From Hoplostethus atlanticus (taxonomy: Eukaryota; Chordata; Actinopteri; Trachichthyiformes; Trachichthyidae), in assembly GCA_034670405.1 (NCBI GenBank), contig JAXDDX010000045.1, positions 434,001-498,000 of the forward strand: DNA of 64,000 nt, in the 5' to 3' direction. Below the pieces are notes generated by a model, which was not told the DNA's origin, did no database searches, and worked only from the letters and a program-made list of their open reading frames with translations. This document shows positions 24,901-34,284 of the stretch, one piece after another. How positions within the stretch are numbered: position 1 is the first letter of the stretch; every line of letters begins with the position of its first letter. The translations under genes were made by a program, and so were the position numbers.

Positions 24901-26357
24901 CCCTAATTTGCTTCTATTCAATCCCAGAAGTTTGTAGTTTTTCCTGCCATTCTTCTTTACGTTAGACTTTTAATAACCGCTGTTCATTCGACGCGTCTGA
25001 TTGGTCCGTTCTGGCTTTCAGGCTCTTCTGGAGTTGGAGGAGCGCCAAGGTGCCGTTGTGGGCAAGAAGACGATGAGTAGGAGGGAAATCCAGAGGTTTC
25101 CCACCAAAACCTACCAGTCAGCCCACAGCGCCGGGAACACCCAGTGAGTTCCTCCATTAGAGCAGGAGGGCTGGGGAGGTGCTGTGACCTCTGACCTCCA
25201 TACTGTTGGTTTCTTGTAATACCTTTGATCTGGAATTGCTGCTCTTTGTACTGCTGACCTCAGTGGAGTCACAGCTGCTCATAGAAATGATCAGAATAGA
25301 AATGTTTTCTGTTTGCTGGTGGCTCATGATCTCTTAATCTGGTCTGTTGATTGATTGACAGGTGTCAGATCTGTTTCTGTGACTACAGTGATGGGGAGAA
25401 GCTAAGAATGCTGCCTTGTTTCCATGACTACCACGTCCAGTGTATTGACCGCTGGTTACAGGTACAGTACAACACCACCAGCTCAGAGACTCTGAGTGTA
25501 GATCAGTGATCCTCAGGTCCAGAGTCCTGCTGGGTTTCTGTCCTACCAGCTAGTTGAGTACATCCACCTGGAGTCCAGGTCTAAACCAGTCCCTGATGGG
25601 ATCACTGGAATGACAACAGCCTGGCAGGATAGAAAACCAGCAGGACTCTGGATTCCAAAGACCAGAGTTGAGAACCACTGGTGTAGTGTATAGCATAGGG
25701 GTCCGGGGACAACCAGGGGAGGAATAGTTTAAAGCTGCACTAGGCAAGATTTTATTATCAGCCTAGATCAAACAGAGACGAGCATCTCATCATCACTAAT
25801 TAGGACGCCATAGATTCACCATATTCACCCAAATTAAGATTTCTCCACACACAGGAAGAGTTGAAACTTAAGAGTTAAATCCAAACTGGGATTGTTGGGA
25901 TTTCTGGGTATTTAAGTTCAAAGTTTTGAAACTGTTACCTGTTGCTGCCATTTGGGGTCGTCAACATGTAGCCTAGTGCAGCTTTAGTTTCACTCTAATT
26001 CATTAGAAATGATCCCAATTACAGGATCTATGGGCCTAAGGATGTCTGTTTAATAGGTTTTACTCTCACTACCATCTCCTATATTAACTATTATCTCCCC
26101 ACACCACAGTGTAGACAGTAAAATTCAATAGTTAATCAACAACATAAATCTTTCCATTTGGGACTCAATCTGATCAAATGTGTCCGATGTGTGTGTTTGC
26201 TAACTGCTGATGGCGTCTAATACAGCGTAGCTGGTTCCAGGATATATCTCAAACATCCAATCAGCAGTGTTTTTACTGACAGGAGAACTCCACCTGTCCA
26301 ATCTGCCGAGCCAACATGGCTGACAGTGACTCTCTGGGACTCCAGCATGACCTCTGA
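21989..26357 (+). CDS. RING-H2 E3 ubiquitin ligase with SIM- and UIM-like motifs
   Basis: Ten exons: 21989-22128, 22217-22274, 22370-22832, 23378-23472, 23551-23625, 24100-24175, 24618-24709, 25022-25143, 25362-25461, 26283-26357. They join in phase to 431 aa. The C-terminus (about 375-416) is a complete C3H2C3 RING-H2: C-x2-C-x14-C-x-H-x2-H-x2-C-x10-C-x2-C (CQIC..LPCFH..H..C..CPIC). Upstream are TTVIVPE and [10 protein letters not shown], hydrophobic-acidic patches like SUMO-interacting motifs, and [12 protein letters not shown], like a ubiquitin-interacting helix. Exon 3 is Ser/Pro-rich with basic stretches, and a [10 protein letters not shown] patch lies near residue 310. This suggests a nuclear ligase acting on SUMO- or ubiquitin-marked substrates, as RNF4 and RNF111 do. 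I cannot assign an orthologue. AATAAA at 26624. Confidence 0.86.
23646..23995 (-). mobile_element. LINE/SINE 3' tail fragment, copy 2
   Basis: In intron 5 of the RING gene. Contains tctgtggggaaacggggtca, ggatacagcaaagaa and catgaggttgtgcaaaatat, each with counterparts in the copies at 20043-20330 or 48905-49285. Non-coding 3' tail of a non-LTR element. Confidence 0.65.
25504..25680. mobile_element. hAT-type MITE, copy 3
   Basis: A 177-bp insert in the RING-gene intron before the last exon. Ends cagtgatcctcagg and ccagagttgagaaccactg; flanks gtgtagat (25496-25503) and gtgtagtg (25681-25688) match at 6 of 8 bases, an aged 8-bp duplication. Internal words (accagcaggactctgg) match the other two copies. 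Confidence 0.78.
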
Positions 26358-26840
26358 CCTCAACGCCTCCAGGGTGGAAAGGAGCATTTCTACTAGGAGC
26401 TGACTGATTGTGACCAGAAACCAGTCAGTGGTGCTCTGCTGTTTAGAAGATGTCTTAGGTCAGTTCATCACAAGCCTCAAGCTGAAAACTGTATTTTTCT
26501 TTTATAATTTTATTTAAATCTTTTCAATCATCGTTAAATTGACTCCAGTGGAATTAATCGACCTCAAGCTGCTGTTTTTTTATGGAGGAGCTGCATTCAC
26601 GTCTGATATTTTATTAAGATTGAAATAAATATTTTCCAAGAGTTTTGCCCTTGCTTCATTTTTCAAGGTCCATATTAATGGTAGTCTAGGTGTCTGGAGC
26701 AGAAGGATTGTACTAGTGGATATTACTGCTGGGGGGAATTCATCATGCCAGCTCTCCTGGTGAAACTGGTTTGATGGACACTTTGACAACCAGTCCCTAT
26801 TTAGACCAGTGTTGGTTGAAGTCTGACACCTTTCCCTCAC

Positions 26841-27593
26841 TCATTCCTCATAGTAGCTTTTTTTCATGGCTCTGTATTTCCTCAGGTAGTAGAGAGCTTC
26901 CAGCTCCTTGGCCACAAACTCCCCGCGGGCGATCATCTGCTTTATCTGCTCCGGGTCCTGGACTGACTTGTTCTTGCTGAAAGCTGCTCTCAGACGATCT
27001 CGGAAATAGTCTGCACCTTTGGGATACTCCCGTCCGAGGTAGAGGAGCTGCAAACCCACAGAAAGATGACCAGTTAAATGTAGAGCTGCTTTCTGACTGG
27101 AGGCCACTCGACTTCTGCTGCAAGCTGTGCAGGTGGCAATAAGAATAATAAACTTAGTCTTAAAAGACTTTACAAAGTGCTTTACAGAGAGAGAGAAACA
27201 AGGCACAACACCGCAAGACAAGATTTAAAAAAGAAAGTTTCTAGTGTCTTTAAGTGATGTAAATGGAGACATTGTCTTTGCTAGCCTAATTTCTTCAGGC
27301 AGGCCGTTCCACAGTGTAGGGGCTCTAAAGGCAAATACTTCATGGATTAGATGTAGATTTAGTTTTGTACACAAATTATCAAAAGTACAAGCTGTGAGAC
27401 AAAGAAACTCCCAAACCAAGGGACGTCTGAAAACACCTCAGCCATGAAAACAACAGCAGACGGGCACACAAACATGTGTAATCATGGATGAGAGACTACC
27501 AGTCCAGTATGTGTTGACGTGTGGGTACGTTCATTGGTACAAACTTACATTTTTATATAGTCTGACCACTTCAGCCCTTAAGGGGTTGGCCAT
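26841..27593 (-). CDS. etfrf1: Electron transfer flavoprotein regulatory factor 1 (LYRM5)
   Basis: Two coding exons on the minus strand: 27593-27549 (15 codons, [15 protein letters not shown]) and 27047-26841 (stop TGA). The product is 83 aa; the human protein is 90. Landmarks: [15 protein letters not shown] spanning the splice, [20 protein letters not shown]-type [18 protein letters not shown] and [12 protein letters not shown]. This is a LYR-family three-helix protein of the mitochondrial matrix that binds ETF and removes its FAD, lowering electron transfer; as in human, the LYR triplet reads LYK. The start exon begins at an acceptor (gtttttccag) 20 bases upstream, so a 5'UTR exon lies further right, with a candidate donor near 28041. 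The intron contains a LINE fragment. Minus-strand AATAAA is available near 26609-26614, so its 3' end may overlap that of the RING gene. Confidence 0.95.
27130..27420 (-). mobile_element. Non-LTR retrotransposon ORF2 C-terminal fragment
   Basis: On the minus strand a frame reads [20 protein letters not shown] then [12 protein letters not shown]. The APxLWNxLPxxIR..FxxxLK pattern closes the reverse-transcriptase ORF of many fish LINEs. The downstream tail is rich in actttacaaagtgctttaca, as in such 3'UTRs. It lies within the single coding intron of etfrf1, in the same orientation. Confidence 0.72.
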
Positions 27594-29202
27594 AGTCCCA
27601 GAGAGTGGTGGTGCTGGAAAAACAGATTTTACACAAATACTGTATTAATTATACATTCTTTGAGTGGTTTATGGAAATCCTGACTGACTGATCTGAGTGC
27701 TGAAGAAGCTTCCTAAAATAGTCCAGGGGCCTCCAGGAGTCCCCACAGAAAAATGAGGACTGGTTAAATATCACCGTGGTCTAATGTTATATCTGGGGGT
27801 CCCTGATTTGGAAAAGTTAGGGAACCTCCGAGCTCAAGCGCTCACTTAGCATTAATGCTAACTAGTAGCTTAGTTATCACCTGTTACAGTTACCAACACA
27901 GGACAATAATAAGATAACTAGTAATGGAATCATGCAATGAAACAAACATGAAGTATTCTTGATCCAATATAAATGGTTATTAAAAATAATTGTTAGCGCC
28001 AGTAACAATGTTATTAAACGTAGACCGATGCTAGCTTCCTACCTGGCAGGATCACTTTTGATCTCGTCTCTGCTCCCACCGGTTTCTCTGGCCAAAGTGC
28101 AAAATCAAACCTGGCTAGGATTACCTAACTGTTAAAATCGGCGACCACGTAGGTTCGTCATGATTTTGGGTTAGAGTTGGGCGAGGTCAACGTCGGGTTT
28201 ATAATTAGAGTTTTAGGTGAAACTTATGACGAGTTCCGTCTTTGAAACGTGTCCTGAAGGTAAACAACCAAAGAGCCACAGAGTGTGAGATAGTACTTCA
28301 ACGGAAACGCGATCGTTAAAAAGATGAAGTCTCGCACATGCGCACATCTACATGCAATATTAACGAACAGAAGTCGAAAATGAATGCAACAACGGATTAT
28401 AATTGGCATACAATATATACCTAGTCAGGAGGACAATTTCAAGTTTGATTTTTTGATTGTTTTACCAAGTGATTCCGTAAGCAGCATCCGTTATCGTCAC
28501 ACTGCGCATGACAGTAACTACGAAACAAGTCGTTTTTCATTAACTTCTAACCTAATTCTAACGTTCGCTTCCGCAGCGTAGCTAAATTAAGGTACCGTTA
28601 GCTAACTGTAGACAGCGGTGTACAGCCTACTGTGAGTCCACTGTACTGGTGGCCAGTAACTCCTGGTAGATGGCCAGTAGAGTCGCTGGGCGGGGTGGTG
28701 AGTATTTGACAGCGTTATTTAACCCGGTCAGCTCGCTGCTGGCGCAGTAACGCTAGATAGCTGGTTGGCTAACTAACGGTTACTTTTAAAATCAGAACCA
28801 AAATGTCTTTATAAGCATGCTAAGTTTACCTCTGTTGCCAAAGCAGTCATGGACATTAAAAATAGCTAATATAAAATGTACACGAGTAAATACAAGTTTA
28901 TATATGCAAACAATTTACCTTTAAGTCAAAGTTTATTTATACAGCCCTTTATCACATGCAAGCCTCCAAGGACTTTGCAGGCCTAACTAGGTCAGGCTGA
29001 TAGACAATCACATTAATGACACAATCAATTATCAATCAAATTGTTAGCTAACTTACCTGCCAGTACAACAGCCAGTTGGCTAGCGAACGTTAACTAGCAT
29101 TTGAACGTTTGACATTCTGTGGTTTCAGATTGAACATCATTACCATCAGCCTCTCTGAGAACCTTCCTCATCCTACCCGGCCCTCCACCGCCCTCCTGCC
29201 GC
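27594..29202. other. Divergent etfrf1/strap intergenic region
   Basis: The two genes point away from each other and their start codons are 1.6 kb apart. A candidate etfrf1 5'UTR exon ends at a donor near 28041 (minus). A candidate strap 5'UTR exon ends at ggtg/gtgagt near 28697, in GC-rich sequence with gggcgggg. Both coding first exons begin after clear acceptors (27613 minus; 29129 plus), so both genes seem to have non-coding first exons. At 28921-29000 a tttatttatacagccctt motif marks an interspersed repeat. Confidence 0.5.
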
Positions 29203-32038
29203 ATGGCGATGAGGCAGACCCCGCTGACCTGCTCCGGACACACCCGGCCTGTGGTGGACTTGGCCTTCAGCGGAATAACGCCCTACGGATATTTCCTTAT
29301 CAGTGCTTGTAAAGGTAGTAACACCCTATGCATATTTCATCTTTAGAAACCATGGTGGTGCTTCTAAATGAAATGATCATTTGAAATTGTTGTTTAGATG
29401 AACTGGGAGCTCTGTTCATCAGAGACGGTTCCCTTTAAAATGTAACTAATCAGGGATGAAGTGGAGGACAAACCCACCTGCAGACCAATGTAGTACAGTG
29501 CAAATCCATCTCAACTCAATCTGTCCACCTTTTTATTAGTAGAAGACTTTTTAGGTCTACACATCTTCATCAGTATGATTTCCCCACTGGAACCATTACC
29601 ATTTAATTGAAATCTAATATAAAATGATGTTAGTTATATGAAGATATAACTCCCCCTGAAACTGTTTAAAACACCTATTGGTGATGTTCGTTGTGTTTCT
29701 GGGCCCATTTATTTGTTTGGTGTATAGTTCTTCTTCCTGTGGATAACTGGCCAATCATAGACGACGTGACGTCACGTTGAGATATCAGAAAATGTTTCAT
29801 GGATCTAAAAGGTTTTGGTGTCAGCCAATCAGAATCAAAGAGCAAGGGCTTCTTTCTAGACCGACAATCAACAATCTTAAGCCTCTTTCAGACATACACC
29901 TCGGATATTCTCCAGAGAATCAGGTCCGAACTTTAACCGGAGTTGCCCTTCCACACATGTAGCACACCACCGGAGAATGTCAGTTTCGGATGCGTTCACA
30001 ACAACAGGAAATACTCTGGTTAGTTCAGGCAAGGGGCGGGGCCTGGGTAGAGCGTGCGGGAGACAGGACATGACGCAAAAAGTACGCTGCGGAAATCACA
30101 GTGTTTTGTTTACAGCACGAAGATGGCGGACGAAGTGACCGACTCACTCTCACTGGCCGTTTTTGCGTTTACATATCCACAGTATTGACGAAAGGGTGCA
30201 AAGAGATATACATTGTATTATCCCGGTTTCACGCCAGTCGCAGGATAAATACGTCATCAACACGCCCACTCGAGATCTAACAGGATCTGAGGGGATTTTT
30301 CTTTTCAGGGAAAAAGTATAAATTCATTATTTTCTGAAAGTAGAATTGATTTTTGTTTCTATTAGTGGTTGGGTTAGACTGGAGGTCATAGTCCACCCTG
30401 CTTTTATTTATCACTACATGAGTTATATTGAAGGCTCACTTGGTGTCACCATGATGCTCTTTGCAGATGGTAAACCCATGTTACGCCAAGGAGACACAGG
30501 GGACTGGATAGGAACCTTCCTAGGCCACAAGGGAGCAGTATGGGGGGCGACGCTGAACAAGGACGCTAGCAAGGCAGCGACGGCAGCAGCAGACTTCACT
30601 GCGTGAGTATGGAGGTTATTCATCACCAACACAGTTGATAGACAGTCCCACCAGGATTTCACCAGTTTTTTTCTGATTATTGCGGCCCAAAATGATTGAA
30701 TTTGCAGCGGCTTTTATCAAAAATTGCGATGCAATTTGTGGTAAAACAGCAGGAATTGATGAAAATTTCTAACATTTTAAACAGTTATTAACAGAAAATG
30801 TAATTAAAAACAGAACATTTTGAACAGTTTATAAAATGATTAGGCTACACCGCGGCGGGGCCCGTCCAACCGGCCCAAAGACCTACCGGGATTCGTCCGG
30901 GTTGTCCCGATTGGCCACTCCGGCATTGTCCTCGTGTGTAACCATATCAAAGGCTCAGGATAACAAGAAAGCAAATGGTGCAAATTGCATATTTAAATTA
31001 AAAAAACAACCTCCCGAACATGTAGGAGTGTTAATGTAACATGTAGGAGTGTTAATGTGGAAGCATTATGCCAATTTGACCGGTTTAATGCGGGAATATT
31101 GCGGGGTTTTGGCAAAATTGCAAGCTCTTGCACGTATTGCGGCAGTTAGTTGAACTTGCGTTAATTCTTGCGATCGCAACATCCTGGAGGGACTGGATAG
31201 ATAGCAGCTCAGAACAGAAGAGTCGATCAGCTCTGCTTCAGTACTAACTCTGTCTGTCTGTCTGTCTCCTATAGGAAAGTATGGGATGCTGTGTCAGGGG
31301 ATGAGGTTCTCAGCCTTGCTCATAAGCACATTGTCAAGTCAGTCAACTTCAGCCTGGTAAGACTGGAGACAACTGCACCCTCCTGTTAGCCTTCATTCCT
31401 GAGGAAATCTCCATTAATCTTCCCATTGACAAAATACTGAGTCATTTCTCATGAATTATGTTCTGCCTTAACTGAACCAGAAGTCATCTTTAGTCCCATT
31501 GAGATTAAGAATTTCTTTCTTTTTCCAAGGCAGACCTGGCCAAGAAAGCAGCATCATGACAAATATAAAAGTTTGAGACAAATAACGTACAACAATGTAC
31601 AAAGTCAGAATACATTCAAAAACACATAAAAGAACTAACTATATCTACACAAGGCAATAATCCAGTATCAAACCAGAAGGCTCTTGGGTCAAACCCATTT
31701 ACCTCCTGACTGAACAAAGAACTCCTTACTGAGTCTGCCACAAGATCCTTCATGATCTACTTTAGATTTTAACCTGCAATAAAGCTCACTATGAAAAACA
31801 TTTTGAACAGGAAATGTTTAATTCAGTCTGTAATATTATTTTGTATGGGGAAGCACCACTAAGTATTTAGTTACCTAGGAGTGAGTATTTAGTGGGTTAG
31901 TGAGTTGAGTCCTGTGTTGAATGGTCACCAGTGTGACTCAATGAGCTTCTGTTCTGCAGGACAACAACCAGCTGCTGACGGGAGGAAATGACAAAATCCT
32001 GCGGATCTACGACCTCAACAAACCAGACGCTGGTAAGC

Positions 32039-32086
<48 letters not shown>

Positions 32087-32581
32087 GTTTACTGATGACC
32101 TTTGACCTGGTATATCTGCTGCCGTCTCAGTTCCACAGGAGTTTTCAGGTCATAGTGGAGCGATCAGGAAAGCTCTATGGTGCAACCATGACCAGCAGCT
32201 CCTGTCTGCAGAAGACAAAAGCATCAGGTAAGACTGGGTCAGTGGTGCATCCTGGGTAGTCAGCTCAGTATTTATTTATTAATATTTATACAGTATTTAT
32301 ATTCTTGCTTCTGGTGTCAGAATAACTCAGTGACCTGTTGATTCAGACTGTGGGACAGGAGTAGCATGGAGGTGGTGAGGAGTTTGTCTTTTGAAGCTTC
32401 GGTGGGCAGCATGGAGTACATGGCTGATGGAGACATCCTGGTCATCACCTACGGCAAGACCATCGCCTTCTACAACGCTCTCAGGTACCAAATATACACC
32501 ATCTGATATAGACCATCATATATACATATATTCTGGAAAAAATTAAGAGACCACTCCAAATTTTTCTTAAATCAGCATCTC

Positions 32582-32621
<40 letters not shown>

Positions 32622-33580
32622 CTGTAACATGATCAGGTATCATATAGTGAAATACCCAGTCGGTCCTCACTGCTGTCCTGTCCACTGTTAATGTGTGTGT
32701 GTGTGTAGCCTGGAGTTGATTCGGCGTGTTGAAGCTCCAGCCTCCATCCATTCTGCTTCTCTGCATCCTGACAAGGATTTCTTTGTTGCCGGCGGCGATG
32801 ACTTCAAGCTCTATAAATACGACTACAGCAGCAAGGAGGAGCTCGGTACGAAACACTCACCACATTGCTGTTAGGTTTTATGGTCAGAGGACTGTAGTCA
32901 GCGTCCTAAAGCGCTGACCTTTCACCTTCTCTGTGTTGGTTGCTCGTAATGTTGGTGATCTACAAATTGAAGCTTATTGTCTCCCTTGTGATGAAATCAG
33001 TGAACTGTGGAGGAATGATTCATTTGGCACTGTTCTGGTTTCAAACATTACACTGATTGGCCTGATGGAGGCGCTATGTAACTTTTAAAAAACTTTTTAA
33101 CTTGGATTAAATTTGGAAGGATGATGCATCTTGTTGTGGATTTGTCTAACACAGCTGAGCCGCATGTCCCTCCTGTTTCTCCGTAGAGTCATACAAAGGC
33201 CACTTCGGTCCGGTCCACTGTGTTCGGTTCAGTCCGGACGGTGAACTTTATGCCAGCGGATCAGAAGACGGGACCCTGAGGCTCTGGCAGACGGCGGTGG
33301 GGAAAACCTACGGACTCTGGAAATGTGTCCTGCCAGGTAAGACAGAAAAACCCTGTGGGCTTCTGGAAATACCTCAGTTACCACCAGACAACACTTTAGT
33401 GAAAACCTTAGATTCATACTAGTGACTACTACCGGTGCAGTGTTTTACTTGGATCTGTTGCTGAGAGAATTTCCTGGAAAACAACGCTGATAACTAACAG
33501 CTGATCGTTTGTTTACAGAGGAACTGATCTCAGACCAGCCAGAGCCCTCCTATCCCAACACAGCCGAGGTCAAAGCTTGA
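29203..33580 (+). CDS. strap: Serine-threonine kinase receptor-associated protein (WD40)
   Basis: Nine coding exons: 29203-29314, 30467-30602, 31273-31356, 31960-32032, 32131-32227, 32347-32484, 32709-32845, 33187-33336, 33519-33580, giving about 328 aa. The sequence follows vertebrate STRAP closely: [101 protein letters not shown] and [12 protein letters not shown], forming seven WD repeats. STRAP is a scaffold of the SMN complex and a negative regulator of TGF-beta receptor signalling. The C-terminal tail after LWKCVLPEE is shorter than in human (350 aa). By coordinates exon 3 is 84 nt, whereas the frame needs 82, so 31311-31320 should be rechecked. A hAT MITE lies in intron 2 and a 25-base T-run (33789-33813) in the 3'UTR. 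Confidence 0.96.
30643..31195. mobile_element. Non-autonomous hAT-like element
   Basis: Left end cagtcccaccaggat and right end atcctggagggactg are inverted copies with one or two mismatches. They bound 553 bp in strap intron 2. Both sides are flanked by gataga. The interior repeats 'ttgcgg', 'aaaattgc' and 'gcgatcgcaac' words and has no intact transposase. The call rests on the terminal repeats and flanks. Confidence 0.75.
32036..32080. repeat. (tctg)n microsatellite
   Basis: About eleven tctg units immediately after the exon 4 donor of strap. Confidence 0.95.
32584..32616. repeat. (at)n microsatellite
   Basis: About 16 ta units in strap intron 6. Confidence 0.93.
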
Positions 33581-34284
33581 GGTCATCACGGAAACCCTAG
33601 CCCCTCCCACTATTACAGTAAATGACTCGACGTGGCTGGTGGGGAAGGTACTGCTCTGGGGATTCCCAGTGTTCCCAGTAGGAGCAAGCCTGCGCTTCTT
33701 TCAGGTCTAGGTCTCGTATCCAGAACCCTGCGGGTCACGTGAACCAGACTTTAGTTTTCCAGGAGACGGATGAAATCCCTTTTGCCTGTTTTTTTTTTTT
33801 TTTTTTTTTTTTTAAATTGTATTTGCTACGTTTGTGTCACTGTTAAATTAAAACTGTTTACATCTGAGAAACTGCTGTCGTCATTTCCTGTGACGAACCG
33901 CAGAAGAGAAGAGTTCTGGCTTCCATTTTTAATATAGAATCTTTTTATTCTTCAGACAAAATGTTTCTTCATAGTAATAAAAACAATACAAGCAGGCTTG
34001 AACGGCACTTGACAGGCTTGTAGCTGATAATGTAATAAGATGTCCCTCTAAATGTCTCCTACAAAATGCAAACCTCTACATCACTGACATCCATATGATG
34101 CTGCAGTACTCCTCACCGCCAGGGGGCACTGTTGACATTCAGTCACTCAGATACAAACGTCTTTGACTAATCAAACAGTTACGTAGAAAGGAAAGCAGGC
34201 TCTGGCCGTCTTCACTGTCAGTCCAGGTTTATCAGCAGGAAGCACTGAGGAGGAGGTTATCTGAGTAAGGCTCCAGGTGGAAGG
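33581..34284. other. Convergent strap/nedd1 3' ends
   Basis: Only 704 bp separate the two stop codons. A T25 run (33789-33813) lies in the strap 3'UTR. For nedd1 a minus-strand AATAAA is at about 33944-33949. For strap the nearest candidate is attaaa near 33845; AATAAA near 33977 would overlap the nedd1 3'UTR. Confidence 0.6.
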
